Shown one piece after another: positions 19,808-28,927 of a DNA stretch of 56,312 nucleotides. The notes beneath the pieces are model-generated. The model made no database searches, was not told where the DNA came from, and worked only from the letters and a program-made list of their open reading frames with translations. The DNA comes from a virus. The stretch is taken from positions 1 through 56,312 of IMG/VR virus record IMGVR_UViG_3300050821_002518, one strand, 5' to 3'. The translations under genes and the position numbers were made by a program. Every line of letters begins with the position of its first letter. Position 1 is the stretch's first letter.

Positions 19808-20104
19808 ATGTCGAAGATAGATTTCAGCCAGCGGTTGCTGGACGATCTGATAGCGGTGGAGCTTCTGGATAAGGCTGAGGGAGTGATCAAGCTGCCGGAT
19901 TGGCAGCGGATCCTACGCGGCGAAGTCGTCGCGGTTGGCCCTGGACGGATGCTCCCGCTCGGCGAGCTTGCTCCTATGGAGTGTCGCGTTGGCGATATCG
20001 TCACCTTCGCGGCCACCGCCGGCATGGACACAGAATACGGTATCGGAAAGAAGATTCGGCTGATGCGAGACACTGACGTGGATTGCGTAGCGGTGTCCGC
20101 ATGA
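19808..20104 (+). CDS. GroES-like co-chaperonin, copy 1
   Basis: 98 aa, the length of bacterial GroES. Pattern matches are DDLIAVELLDKAEGVIKLPD (the Rx+V...E...GGI start region), RGEVVAVGPGRMLPLGELAP (the GxVVAVGxG motif), CRVGDIVTFAATAGMD (VGDxVxF) and IRLMRDTDVDCVA (the closing EEDILAV-like strand). GroES caps GroEL; phages encode their own to fold capsid proteins (T4 gp31 is the known case). AGGTGAGAGG precedes the ATG. Directly followed by a second GroES-like gene through a 4-base overlap. Confidence 0.8.
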   Translation: MSKIDFSQRLLDDLIAVELLDKAEGVIKLPDWQRILRGEVVAVGPGRMLPLGELAPMECRVGDIVTFAATAGMDTEYGIGKKIRLMRDTDVDCVAVSA

Positions 20105-20643
20105 TGCTCACAGAAGAGTTGGAAGAGGTCGGCAAGCGCACGCGCGTCCTGCGTGACCGCGTCCTTGTGAAGATTCTTCCATACGTTCACCCGACGCTGG
20201 CGACGCCAGGGATTGAAATAAACAAAGGTGTAGTCATTGCGGTCGGCTACGGCCGGCGCCAGCGTCGCAAGGTTGGATTCAAGCAAGAGATCAGCGACGG
20301 ACCGCCAGTGCTAGGTCCCGGCGGTAAAGTTATGCAGTTCGCGAAGAGCAAGCTCTCTGGCAAGACTCTGTATTTCGAAGACGGACCCGAGACTGGCGCG
20401 ATCATACCAATGCAAGTGAAGCCTGGCGATGTGGTGGAGTTCAGTTTCCGCAATATCACCATCGTGGACTTCGACCGCTTAGGGTTCCCTGGCATCGGCG
20501 ACCTAGCGTTCGTCTGGCAGAAGGCGATCTATTCCGTCGACCCGGATGAGTCGCTAAATGATTGCCTACTTTGGCAACAGAGCGCCGGCTACGACCGCAA
20601 AGGAAACTTTATGTCTGGGAGCGAGGATTGGCACCGCGCATGA
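20101..20643 (+). CDS. GroES-like protein, copy 2 (extended)
   Basis: 180 aa, nearly twice GroES length. RVLRDRVLVKILPYVHPTLA and GIEINKGVVIAVGYGRR match the start and the VVxVGxG motif. After an insertion of about 45 residues, QVKPGDVVEFSFRNITIVDF and VWQKAIYSVDPDE match the GDxVxF and closing strands. The tail (WQQSAGYDRKGNFMSGSEDW) is extra. It may act as a partner subunit in a mixed co-chaperonin ring. It overlaps the small terminase start by ATGA. Confidence 0.7.
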   Translation: MMLTEELEEVGKRTRVLRDRVLVKILPYVHPTLATPGIEINKGVVIAVGYGRRQRRKVGFKQEISDGPPVLGPGGKVMQFAKSKLSGKTLYFEDGPETGAIIPMQVKPGDVVEFSFRNITIVDFDRLGFPGIGDLAFVWQKAIYSVDPDESLNDCLLWQQSAGYDRKGNFMSGSEDWHRA

Positions 20644-21722
20644 TCGGATCCGCGCGCAACCCCGGCGACCCAAAGACCGCCTGGGGGAAGTGGCCGAAGA
20701 TTCGTCCCGAGACTGTCGCGCCGCTGCGTGATGGGCAGCCTGACCTATACAACTACGTTCCTACTCGCTTCGTCTCTAAAGACGAGGCGAAGGCGCGCGG
20801 CTGGAGGCTTTTTTGGTCGGGAGATGTATGCGTTACCGGGCACCGTGCCGCGCGCTACATCTCTAACCCCAGCGTCTGCACCGACTGTCAGCGCCTGGAG
20901 CGCGGGAAGGTGCCGGTGTACGGTAAGGGCGTGCCGGAGCTTGAGAAGGCGCGCGTACGCGCGTACACGCAGAAGAACACAGCCGCTATAGCCAGGCCGG
21001 CGCAGCCAAACGCTGCGGAAAAGAAATTTCTTGAGAAGTACGCGGAGCTGAAAGACTTCACGCTCGCAGCGGAGTCGCTCGGGCGAACGGACTCAGAGTT
21101 TTTGGCGATCCTTAGCTGGAACGAGCTGTTCCGCGATTCGGTGAACCGTCTCGAAGAGAGTATGGGAATCGCGCGCACCCAGCAGGTTACGGACGATTTC
21201 GATTGGACTGAAGACAAACAACGAGTTTTCCTGATCACATACGCAAATACCGCAGACGTGAAGCAGGCGCTACGCTTCGTTGGTGCCACTAACGTGCAGT
21301 TTCATAAAGAATTGACGTCAAATTCGGATTTTCAGAGAGGGTTTGACGATGCGCACCAGATCGCGCGGGCTGTATTCGATCACGCGGCCTCAGCGGCAGC
21401 CACGAAAGGCGACTCGCGCATGCTCGGGCGCATCGCCGCGAACCTTTTCCCTGAAAAGTTCGGTGAGAACCTGAAGATGGATCTCAACGTGAAGCAAAAC
21501 CTAACGTTGGACCAAGCACATGCGCAACTTGCCACGATCCTATCAAGATTTAATCGACAGGGTCTACTCTCCGCTGCCGAAACAGATGACGAGCCTGCTG
21601 TCGAAGCAGAATATCGGGTCGTTGAGTCTGGCGGAGACGACGAAGTTGCTCCAGATCCTGAACCAGCGGGCGCTGATACAGGATCAGACCCAAATAGTGA
21701 CCTGGTTTCAGGATCCGACTGA
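20640..21722 (+). CDS. terminase small subunit-like protein with N-terminal zinc motif
   Basis: 360 aa, ATGA-coupled to GroES copy 2. The N-terminal third has CVTGHRAARY, then CTDC (~residues 64-83), the CxxGHxxxR...CxxC arrangement also seen in the HNH nuclease at 29962. The centre (EKKFLEKYAELKDFTLAAES, RVFLITYANTADVKQALRFV) has two helical HTH-like repeats. IAANLFPEKFGENLKMDLNV, then DQAHAQLATILSRF near 300, resembles the end of small terminases that precede TerL. The acidic tail is disordered. Assigned from the combination of sequence and position before the ATPase gene. Confidence 0.65.
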   Translation: MIGSARNPGDPKTAWGKWPKIRPETVAPLRDGQPDLYNYVPTRFVSKDEAKARGWRLFWSGDVCVTGHRAARYISNPSVCTDCQRLERGKVPVYGKGVPELEKARVRAYTQKNTAAIARPAQPNAAEKKFLEKYAELKDFTLAAESLGRTDSEFLAILSWNELFRDSVNRLEESMGIARTQQVTDDFDWTEDKQRVFLITYANTADVKQALRFVGATNVQFHKELTSNSDFQRGFDDAHQIARAVFDHAASAAATKGDSRMLGRIAANLFPEKFGENLKMDLNVKQNLTLDQAHAQLATILSRFNRQGLLSAAETDDEPAVEAEYRVVESGGDDEVAPDPEPAGADTGSDPNSDLVSGSD

Positions 21723-22425
21723 CCACCCGTCATTAAAAAACTGCCCTCTCGGTCGGGCGCACTACCCGAAGCAAATGAAGTTCTTTGCTTCGGAGGCGAC
21801 AGACGACGAGATCGCGCTATTCGGTGGAAACCGGACAGGAAAGACGCATTGCGGGTGTTTCGCGGACGCTTTGCACCTCACTGGACTCTATCCAGCATGG
21901 TGGCCCGGACGAAGGTACGACAGACCCATCGATATGTGGCTGGCGACGGACACCGCGAAGAACACGCGCGACATTTTGCAAGAAAAGATGTGCGGCAAGC
22001 CAGGCGTGGAGTCGGCGTACGGCACCGGCATGATCCCGGGCGATCTTTTGGTGCGGCGGACAGTGAAGCACGGTCTCGCCGACGCGTTTGAGTCGGTTTT
22101 CGTGCGGCACGTGTCCGGCGGAATCTCTACGCTACAGTTTAAGTCGTACGATCAGGGCCGCGAAGCCTTCCAAGGCACGCGCCAGGATCGTATCCATCTT
22201 GACGAAGAGCCGAAGCTTGAGATTTACGCCGAGTGCGGCATGCGCCTCATGAGCACCGTGCCAGGCGAAAAGAACGGCACGCTGGTACTGACAGAGACCC
22301 CGCTGCTGGGTGTCTCTGACCTGATGATCACCTTCATGCCAGAGCTATCTCCTGAGCCTGACGCTATGCCGACCGAGCAGTGGGAGCTGGAGGAAGATGA
22401 AGACGTCATTGAGGAGTCAACTTGA
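21520..22425 (+). CDS. terminase large subunit, ATPase half
   Basis: 301 aa from ATG 21520; ATG 21586 is an alternative. Both lie inside the small-subunit gene and lack a clear ribosome site. SLSLAETTKLLQILNQ and HYPKQMKFFASEATDDE precede Walker A GGNRTGKT (102-109). Walker B is RIHLDEEP (D228, E229) and the coupling motif is LTETPLLG (257-264). The reading ends at an acidic linker ELEEDEDVIEEST just where the nuclease domain should start. In ordinary TerL the two domains are one chain. The next gene supplies the nuclease part in another frame. Confidence 0.85.
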   Translation: MRNLPRSYQDLIDRVYSPLPKQMTSLLSKQNIGSLSLAETTKLLQILNQRALIQDQTQIVTWFQDPTDHPSLKNCPLGRAHYPKQMKFFASEATDDEIALFGGNRTGKTHCGCFADALHLTGLYPAWWPGRRYDRPIDMWLATDTAKNTRDILQEKMCGKPGVESAYGTGMIPGDLLVRRTVKHGLADAFESVFVRHVSGGISTLQFKSYDQGREAFQGTRQDRIHLDEEPKLEIYAECGMRLMSTVPGEKNGTLVLTETPLLGVSDLMITFMPELSPEPDAMPTEQWELEEDEDVIEEST

Positions 22426-23198
22426 GCAAGAGCGCGGTATTCCTCGATATGGATGATGTCCCTCACCTCAGCGACTCTGAGAAGAAGAAGATCTTGGCGA
22501 GCGTGCCGGCGTGGCAGCTACAGGCTCGTAAGTCAGGTATACCCGGGCACGGTGTCGGCGCGATCTACCCGATCCCCGAGAACGTGATGTCGATACAACC
22601 GTTCGATATCCCGGCCCACTGGCCGCGCTCGTATGGGATGGACCCGGGCTGGAACTGCACCGCGGTGGTGTGGTTCGCGTGGGATATTGATAACGGTTTC
22701 AAAGATTCGCAGGGCAACCAGCGGTACCCGGCGGTGGCGTACGATGAATACTATCGCGGTCAGGCCGACCCCGCGGTGCACGTCGCCGCGATCAATCGTC
22801 GTGGCAAGTGGATACAGGGCGTGATCGACCCGGCCGCGCAGAAGGCGCGTGGCGTAGACGGCGAGCTGTTGATTGATACGTACTGTAACCTCGGGCTGAA
22901 GGTAACGAAGGCCGACAACACTGTCGTGACCGGGCTTATACAGACCTGGGACATGCTATCGACGCAGCAGTTGAGAATTTTCAGCACGCTGACGAACTGG
23001 TTCAAAGAGGTGCGCCTCTACCGCCGCGACGAGAAGGGGAATATTATCAAGAAGAACGACCACCTCATGGACGCCTCACGCTACAACGTGATGAGCGGCT
23101 TCGATGTGGCGAAGGCGCCGCCCGCGAGTGATGGCGGCGTGCCCTGGTTCTCCTGGGCTCCTGAGATGGCTACTCAGGGCGGAGTCTGGAGTGGGTGA
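22422..23198 (+). CDS. terminase large subunit, nuclease half (separate gene, TTG start)
   Basis: 258 aa. The TTG at 22422 has GAGGAG five bases upstream and overlaps the ATPase stop as TTGA. It opens with the linker region VPHLSDSEKKKILASVPAWQ and GVGAIYPIPE. The RNase H-like nuclease follows: GMDPGWNCTAVVW (D74), AYDEYY (E109), GVIDPAA (D136) and KNDHLMDASRYN (D213, D217), the usual acidic cluster. The strong ribosome site suggests it is translated as its own polypeptide. The frame is open only from 22413, so a frameshift fusion would have to occur within about 12 bases, and no slippery heptamer is visible there. Confidence 0.85.
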   Translation: MSKSAVFLDMDDVPHLSDSEKKKILASVPAWQLQARKSGIPGHGVGAIYPIPENVMSIQPFDIPAHWPRSYGMDPGWNCTAVVWFAWDIDNGFKDSQGNQRYPAVAYDEYYRGQADPAVHVAAINRRGKWIQGVIDPAAQKARGVDGELLIDTYCNLGLKVTKADNTVVTGLIQTWDMLSTQQLRIFSTLTNWFKEVRLYRRDEKGNIIKKNDHLMDASRYNVMSGFDVAKAPPASDGGVPWFSWAPEMATQGGVWSG

Positions 23199-23412
23199 CT
23201 GGGTGAAACCTATCGGCATGATGGAGCACGACTTCCGTCGTCAAGGGGTATTTCTGTTGGTGGATGTGAGCGGCAAGAAGTTGCGTTTCTACGGTTTTAA
23301 GAAAGATCACGTTGACCTTAATCGGATGATCGATTCTATGAAAGGGCGATGTGATGAGATGGTGAAATTTTTAATAGAACGCGCACGCGTTCCAAGGGGT
23401 GAGACCACATGA
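23191..23412 (+). CDS. hypothetical protein, 73 aa, GTG start
   Basis: The GTG at 23191 has GGAG six bases upstream and overlaps the nuclease stop by eight bases. FRRQGVFLLVDVSGKKLRFY suggests a short strand pair, followed by a helical basic part (LNRMIDSMKGRCDEMVKFLI). Not recognised. Confidence 0.55.
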   Translation: MGDWVKPIGMMEHDFRRQGVFLLVDVSGKKLRFYGFKKDHVDLNRMIDSMKGRCDEMVKFLIERARVPRGETT

Positions 23413-23900
23413 GCGTTACATTGAAGCTGGTGCACGAAGAGGGCATCCGCCTGCGACAGCAAGCGGCCCACAAGATCGAGCAAAAAGACCTGACGGGGGC
23501 GGTATCGCAGACCGTCGACTGGCGCTTCGTCAAGCGCCCTGATTCGGGAGGCAAGGTCGTCGAGGAGTGTCAGCAGGATGAAGACCCTCGCCGTGTCGAC
23601 TCGAACGGTCGTAAGATGCAGCTCGGCACCTACACCGTGCACGTCACCGCCGGCATGAACAATCTGGTGATCGAGCGCAAGGGTAAGGTTACTCCGTTCA
23701 ATTTCAAGAACGGCTCTATCCGTAACCAGGTCCGGGTCCAGTACCAGAAGCTGGTAGACAGCGGACGACAGACAAAGGACAAGAAGCCAGTGCACGAGTG
23801 GAAGAATGACGGCGCAGCGCAGTACCTGCCACCCAACACATTCGGTGGCGCCTTCGTCGGCGACGGACAGCGTGCTATCGTGGACGAGATGCCCACATAA
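23409..23900 (+). CDS. hypothetical protein, 163 aa
   Basis: ATGA-coupled start. Contains EEGIRLRQQAAHKIEQKDLT, TVDWRFVKRPDSGG, LGTYTVHVTAGMNNLVIERK and YLPPNTFGGAFVGDG. Sits between terminase and portal, where small head or packaging accessory genes are often found. No family recognised. Confidence 0.6.
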   Translation: MSVTLKLVHEEGIRLRQQAAHKIEQKDLTGAVSQTVDWRFVKRPDSGGKVVEECQQDEDPRRVDSNGRKMQLGTYTVHVTAGMNNLVIERKGKVTPFNFKNGSIRNQVRVQYQKLVDSGRQTKDKKPVHEWKNDGAAQYLPPNTFGGAFVGDGQRAIVDEMPT

Positions 23901-26327
23901 ATGGCTGGAAATTCAGGTGACAACTGGGATCTGATCGGGGATGTGCCGGGACAGCGCGGCACACTCCCCAATTCTCCTGGCTTCGAGATCGGCGACGAAG
24001 AAGGTCTCCTCTCACGTATCCGCAACTTCTACGATGAAGGTGTGGGCGCGTGGGAAGAGAACCGCCGCATGCACTCCGAAGACCTGAACTTTATCTACAA
24101 TGCGGAGGCGATGGGGCAATGGGATCCAGTAGTATTGCAGAACAGACGCGGCAAGCCCTGCTACACCTTCAACCGGTGCTTACAGCCGGTGAACATGGTC
24201 GTGGCCGATATGCGCCAGACGCGCCCTGCTGGAAAGGTTCGTCCTGCCTCCGACGGAGCGAGCGAAGCCGTATCGGATATTTTCGGCGGCCTGTGCCGAG
24301 ACATCGAGAAGTGTAGCCGAGCGGACCAGATCTACAAAGAGCAGTTCAAGTTCGCGGTAGCTGGCGGCTTCGGTGCGTGGCGCATCATGCCTACCTACAT
24401 GCAGGACGATGGCGAGGGAGCCTTCGATCAGGTACTGCGCCTTATCAATATCGCTAACCCACAGACGGTGGTGTGGGACCCGCAGTGCGCCGACGCGTGC
24501 GCGGGAGACGCCAACCGCTGCATCGTGGCGGAGCGCATCTCCGACGAGATCTATGAGGCGCTGTATCCTGAAGGTAACATGGATAGCCTCAACGTCTCGC
24601 GTGACAGCTACGGCTGGTACACAGACAAAGAGGTGCGGATCGCTGAATATTTTGAGCGCGTCCCGCGCGAGAAGTGGATCGCGAAGATGACCGACGGCAC
24701 CGTGCGCGAGTATGACGCCGACCTGAAGGCGACTGAAGCTCACCTAGAAGATCACGGGCTGACGCATGAGAAGAGCGGCGTTACTCGCGTCGCTACGAAC
24801 AAGAAGACCGGGAAGCTTATGGTCCGCAAGACCGTGAAGTGGCAGGTCATGTGGGCTAAGATTGACGGCTCAAATGTGCTCGAAGGTCCGTACTACTACG
24901 ATTGGAAGAGGATCCCTGTCGTACGCTGCCCGGGCCGCTATATCAACATCGAGGGCCGCAAGAAGTTCCAGTCGCTGATCCGCCACTCTAAGGACGCGCA
25001 GCGTAGCTACAACTCCCGCGCCTCGGACATGATAGAGCGCAGCGCGCTCCTGCCTAAGGCCCCATACCTAGTCACTGAGGCGATGATCAAGGGATATGAG
25101 AACGAGTGGAACCAGGCGAACGTCGCCTCCCGCCCCTACCTACCCTACAACGTCGACAAGAATGCAGAGGGCGGGATGCCCTTCCGCACGCCGCCTCTCG
25201 ATCTGCCGCAGGGTGCTATGGCGCTCGCGCAGATGTCGATCCAGGACATCCAGGCCACCATTGGCTACTTCGACCCGGCGCTGGGGAACTCGGAAGATAT
25301 GAACCGGGTCTCGGGGAAGGCGCTAGTGCAACACACGAAGCGCTCTGACCTTGGCAGCTTTGAATTTATTGACGGATTCTCTTCTGCTCTCCAACTCACT
25401 TGGGAGATGATGGTAGACATGATACCTCCCACGATGGATACGGAGCGCGTCGTTCGTATCATCGGGCACGATGGCGTAGAGAAGCTGGTAGAGATAAACA
25501 AAGAGCACGACCTGACCGGCGACATCATGAACGACCTCTCGAAGGGGTCGTACGACGTTGAGGTCACTATAGGCCCTAGCTTCCAGTCCGCGCGCCAGGA
25601 GGCGCTCGACACGCTGATCTCGTTCGCCGAAGCTATGCCACAGTCCGCGCCGGTCATCGGTGACCTGATCGCGAAGAACATCGACTCTCCAGACGCGCAA
25701 GAGATGGCGAACCGGCTGCGGATCCCGCTGATACAGCAGGGTATCATCCAGCCTACCGAGAAAGAGAAGGCGGCCGGAGTCGGCGCGCAGAAGAGCCAGC
25801 AGCAGCAGATGCAGGAGCAGCAGCAGCAGCTTGAGATGCAGCTGCTGCAGGGTAAGACCACGAAGATGACGGCGGACGCTAAGATAGCGCAGTCGCGCGC
25901 ACAGGCCAGCCCGATGGAGCAGCAAAAGATCCAGTACGAGACCGCCGGCAAGCACCTGGCGAATATCAAGCTGGCGCACGAGATCGGTGCGGATGCGAAG
26001 CAGGCGAACACGGACGCGCAGTCTGCGCAGATGGATCTCGCTGCCAAGCACGTCGGTAACCTGCAGGATATGACGCACGCTGCCCAGCAGCACCAGCAGA
26101 GCCAGCAGGTGCAGCAGTCGCAGTCTGAGGCTGATCATCAGCGCGCTCAGCAGCAGCATGAGGCTGACATGCAGCGCGCAGCCGCCGCGCACGAGGCAGA
26201 GATGGCACGCATGCAGCAGAAGCACGCGCTGACGTTGAAGCATACGCAGGAGTTGAATGAGCAGAAGGTCGCCGCCGCTAAGGCGATGGCCGCTGCTAAA
26301 CCGAAGAAGCCCAAGAAGGCTGCTTAG
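23901..26327 (+). CDS. portal protein (P22-type)
   Basis: 808 aa, close to the P22 portal length (725). Diagnostic stretches are GRPCYTFNR-like RRGKPCYTFNRCLQPVNMV, VVADMRQTRPAGKVRPAS, FAVAGGFGAWRIMPTYMQD, YYYDWKRIPVVRCPGRYINI, QRSYNSRASDMIERSALLPK and SGKALVQHTKRSDLGSFEF. It forms the 12-fold DNA entry ring. From about residue 630 the protein turns into a Gln/Ala-rich coiled-coil tail (QQQQMQEQQQQLEMQLLQ, then repeated AQQHQQSQQVQ), comparable to the barrel of P22 but unusually Gln-rich. The ATG directly follows the upstream stop. Confidence 0.9.
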   Translation: MAGNSGDNWDLIGDVPGQRGTLPNSPGFEIGDEEGLLSRIRNFYDEGVGAWEENRRMHSEDLNFIYNAEAMGQWDPVVLQNRRGKPCYTFNRCLQPVNMVVADMRQTRPAGKVRPASDGASEAVSDIFGGLCRDIEKCSRADQIYKEQFKFAVAGGFGAWRIMPTYMQDDGEGAFDQVLRLINIANPQTVVWDPQCADACAGDANRCIVAERISDEIYEALYPEGNMDSLNVSRDSYGWYTDKEVRIAEYFERVPREKWIAKMTDGTVREYDADLKATEAHLEDHGLTHEKSGVTRVATNKKTGKLMVRKTVKWQVMWAKIDGSNVLEGPYYYDWKRIPVVRCPGRYINIEGRKKFQSLIRHSKDAQRSYNSRASDMIERSALLPKAPYLVTEAMIKGYENEWNQANVASRPYLPYNVDKNAEGGMPFRTPPLDLPQGAMALAQMSIQDIQATIGYFDPALGNSEDMNRVSGKALVQHTKRSDLGSFEFIDGFSSALQLTWEMMVDMIPPTMDTERVVRIIGHDGVEKLVEINKEHDLTGDIMNDLSKGSYDVEVTIGPSFQSARQEALDTLISFAEAMPQSAPVIGDLIAKNIDSPDAQEMANRLRIPLIQQGIIQPTEKEKAAGVGAQKSQQQQMQEQQQQLEMQLLQGKTTKMTADAKIAQSRAQASPMEQQKIQYETAGKHLANIKLAHEIGADAKQANTDAQSAQMDLAAKHVGNLQDMTHAAQQHQQSQQVQQSQSEADHQRAQQQHEADMQRAAAAHEAEMARMQQKHALTLKHTQELNEQKVAAAKAMAAAKPKKPKKAA

Positions 26328-26386
26328 TTTTTGATCTGTGTGAGAACCGCCTCGCGGCAGCGCATGCCGTGTAATAGGAGATCGAT

Positions 26387-27607
26387 ATGGGTTTTTCAAG
26401 AGAAGATTTAGAGAGATACGAAAAGCAGACGCAGAAGCAGGTTGACGACAAGGTCAACCCGTTCCGCGGTGCTACACCCGCCCGCGCCGCAGACCCGGCC
26501 GCAGTAGCTGCGGTCGCCGCGGGACAAAATGTTGATGCCACGCCTGGAGGCAGCGCTGCAGCCGCAGCCCAGGATCCGCTCGTTGACGACAACGCCCCCG
26601 TCGTCGATGAGGAAGGAAATCTCGGCGACCAGACCGATTCTGGTGAGGGGACTTCGGACGAAAACGCGGATACGTCCACCGCAAACGTCGATCTCAGCGA
26701 TGATACGGACCCCAACAAGGACTTGACTGGCGAGGCAGAAGGCGAAGAGGCGCCATCCGCTCGGCCAGCTCCTAAGAAAGGGTCTGCTGAGGAGCGCATA
26801 GTAGAGCTGAACGATCTGCTCGAAGGCACAAAGATATTTGGCAAGCACATGCAGAGCCAGCTTAAGGACGCGCTGTCCGAGCTGGAGCGGTTGAAGGGTG
26901 GCGGCAAGCCCACCACCGAACAGAGCACCGCAGCAGCTGCTCCTCCTGTTGAGAAAGACGAGCCAATGCCGGACCTAGCCGACGCGGATATCGCCTTCGA
27001 CAACGACAAGTATCGGGCCAAGATGCAGAAGTGGTCACGAGATCAGGCCAAGATCGCTGCTCGCGAGATCGTTCGCGAGATGACGGGCGCAGATGAAGCG
27101 GCAAGGCGCCGCGCGAACGTCGAGAAGAGAATCGAAGAATTTGCGAAGGTGACTCCCGATTACGAAGCGGTCGTGACAAAGAACCAGGTGCTGGCTGCTA
27201 ATCAGCTGGCGTTTGATGCCGGTGTCGCTGTAGCTCAGTCCGAGTTCACCGCACAGTTGCTGTATAAGTTTGGGAAGGATACCGCTCTCGCCATTAGAAC
27301 GGCGAAGCAGTCTCCTGCTCAGCAGCTTATCACCATCGGTGAGATGATCGCGGAGTGTAAGGCGGAAGCTCGTAACACTTCTAAGTCAAAGCAGAACGGA
27401 AACGGCTCGAAGCCCGACGCGCAGAGCGGGCAAAAGAAGTCCATCACTCAGGCGCCTCCTCCGCCGCGGGCCACCGTGGCCGGCGGACGTGCAAACGAAC
27501 GAGATATCGTCGACCCTAACATGTCGATGGAAGAGTTCGCTCGTCGGCACAGAGGAAGCAAACAGTCGCTCCGCGAGAACGCTCGGAAGATGCGCGGACT
27601 GAACTAA
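26387..27607 (+). CDS. scaffolding protein
   Basis: 406 aa, AGGAG seven bases upstream. A long acidic, Ala/Asp-rich disordered first third (DDNAPVVDEEGNLGDQTDSG) is followed by helical segments (AEERIVELNDLLEGTK, YRAKMQKWSRDQAKIAAREI, RRRANVEKRIEEFAKVT) and a basic C-terminus (FARRHRGSKQSLRENARKMR). This charge layout, with a basic tail that would bind coat, and the position between portal and coat fit a P22-like scaffold. Confidence 0.8.
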   Translation: MGFSREDLERYEKQTQKQVDDKVNPFRGATPARAADPAAVAAVAAGQNVDATPGGSAAAAAQDPLVDDNAPVVDEEGNLGDQTDSGEGTSDENADTSTANVDLSDDTDPNKDLTGEAEGEEAPSARPAPKKGSAEERIVELNDLLEGTKIFGKHMQSQLKDALSELERLKGGGKPTTEQSTAAAAPPVEKDEPMPDLADADIAFDNDKYRAKMQKWSRDQAKIAAREIVREMTGADEAARRRANVEKRIEEFAKVTPDYEAVVTKNQVLAANQLAFDAGVAVAQSEFTAQLLYKFGKDTALAIRTAKQSPAQQLITIGEMIAECKAEARNTSKSKQNGNGSKPDAQSGQKKSITQAPPPPRATVAGGRANERDIVDPNMSMEEFARRHRGSKQSLRENARKMRGLN

Positions 27608-27625
27608 AAAATCGGAAAGGAATAA

Positions 27626-28909
27626 ATGGCTAACTCACTAATCACCGCTCAATGGGTTGCACGCAAGGCGCTGGTCCTGCTGCACGCTAAGAGCAACTTC
27701 ACGGGTCGCACGAACCGTGACTACCAGAGCTTGCTGCCCGGCCCTATCAACGGGGTCATCTTGGGTCAACAGCTCTCGATCCGTCTGCCGTTCCAGTACA
27801 CTCTCCGTACTGGCCCGCAGATGAATGCGCAGAACTCGGTACAGCGCTTCGCCACCCTGTTGGTCAACCAGCAGCTCGGCGTCGACATCAACTTCACTTC
27901 GGTGGAGCGCGCGATGTTGCTGAACAACTTCGAAGAGCAGGTGCTTGAGCCTGCGATGGCGCGGCTCGCGGCCGGCATCGAGAACTTCACCACGGGCCAA
28001 GTCAACAACGTCCCGAAGTTCACTGGCGCCTTCAACACCACGGCTACCTACGACCAGCTGCTGCAGAATGAGCAGTATCTGACGGAGGCCCTGGCCCCCG
28101 AAGACGACCGTCGCACCTTCACGGCGACCCCGCAAACCTCGCGCTACTTCGTCCGTGACAACAAGGGGCTCTTCAACCCCGATTCGACCGTCTCCGACCA
28201 ATGGCTTGAGGGTGTGATTGCCGACAAGGCCGCTGGCTACGTCTGCTTCCGTAACACGAAGCTCCCGACGCACGTCATCGGCTCGTTCAGCACGATCTCA
28301 GCTCCCGTTGTGAACGGTGCTGGTCAGTCGAACCCGGGCGCGGGCAACGCGTTCGTTTCGACCTTCACGCTGAACATCAACGGTCTGGCTGCGGGTCTCT
28401 CCACCTTCAACGCTGGTGATGTGATCAGCATCGCGGGCGTGAACGAGGTCGATCCCGAGACGAAGGCGTCCCTGGGCCGGCCCAAGCAGTTCGTTGTGAC
28501 TTCCACCATCAGTGACACCGCAGGAGCCGTCGCACTTCCGATTGCGCCGGGTATTATCACTGGCGGTGCGTACCAGAACGTGGACAACGTTCCGGCCTCG
28601 GGCGCTGCCATCAGCATCTTCGGTCAGAGCGGCGCTGCCGCGATTGCCGCGCTCAATGGCGCGCTGATCAAGCAGTCCCTCGGCTGGTACCGGGACGCGA
28701 TTGTGTTTGCGAACCCCCCGATGCTAGACCTCAGCCCCCTCGTCAAGATGACGGCTGCGGAAGCGTTCGAAGGGTACAACATCCGCTTCGCGCAACAGTG
28801 GGATCCGTCTAACGACGTGCTCCCGGCTCGTCTCGACTCGATTGTCGGCGCCGTGCTCGCTTATCCCGAGCTGGCTGTGCGGAACATCGAAGTCGCGTCT
28901 GCTGCCTAA
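27626..28909 (+). CDS. major capsid (coat) protein, P22 gp5-type
   Basis: 427 aa (P22 coat 430), AAGGA five bases upstream. HK97-fold features are the N-terminal arm (ITAQWVARKALVLLHAKSNF), the long spine-helix region and an insertion domain. The stretch FNAGDVISIAGVNEVDPETK, then SLGRPKQFVVTS, matches the I-domain of P22-type coats (GDVxxxAGVNxVxP). GALIKQSLGWYRDAIVFANP and RLDSIVGAVLAYPELAVRNI match the C-terminal P-loop region. This forms the head shell. Confidence 0.9.
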   Translation: MANSLITAQWVARKALVLLHAKSNFTGRTNRDYQSLLPGPINGVILGQQLSIRLPFQYTLRTGPQMNAQNSVQRFATLLVNQQLGVDINFTSVERAMLLNNFEEQVLEPAMARLAAGIENFTTGQVNNVPKFTGAFNTTATYDQLLQNEQYLTEALAPEDDRRTFTATPQTSRYFVRDNKGLFNPDSTVSDQWLEGVIADKAAGYVCFRNTKLPTHVIGSFSTISAPVVNGAGQSNPGAGNAFVSTFTLNINGLAAGLSTFNAGDVISIAGVNEVDPETKASLGRPKQFVVTSTISDTAGAVALPIAPGIITGGAYQNVDNVPASGAAISIFGQSGAAAIAALNGALIKQSLGWYRDAIVFANPPMLDLSPLVKMTAAEAFEGYNIRFAQQWDPSNDVLPARLDSIVGAVLAYPELAVRNIEVASAA

Positions 28910-28927
28910 CCCATAGGAATATAGAAA

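Noticed and set aside
22410-22430. Programmed frameshift joining the two terminase halves
   Set aside because: No slippery heptamer is visible in the short common window, and the nuclease has its own strong ribosome site.
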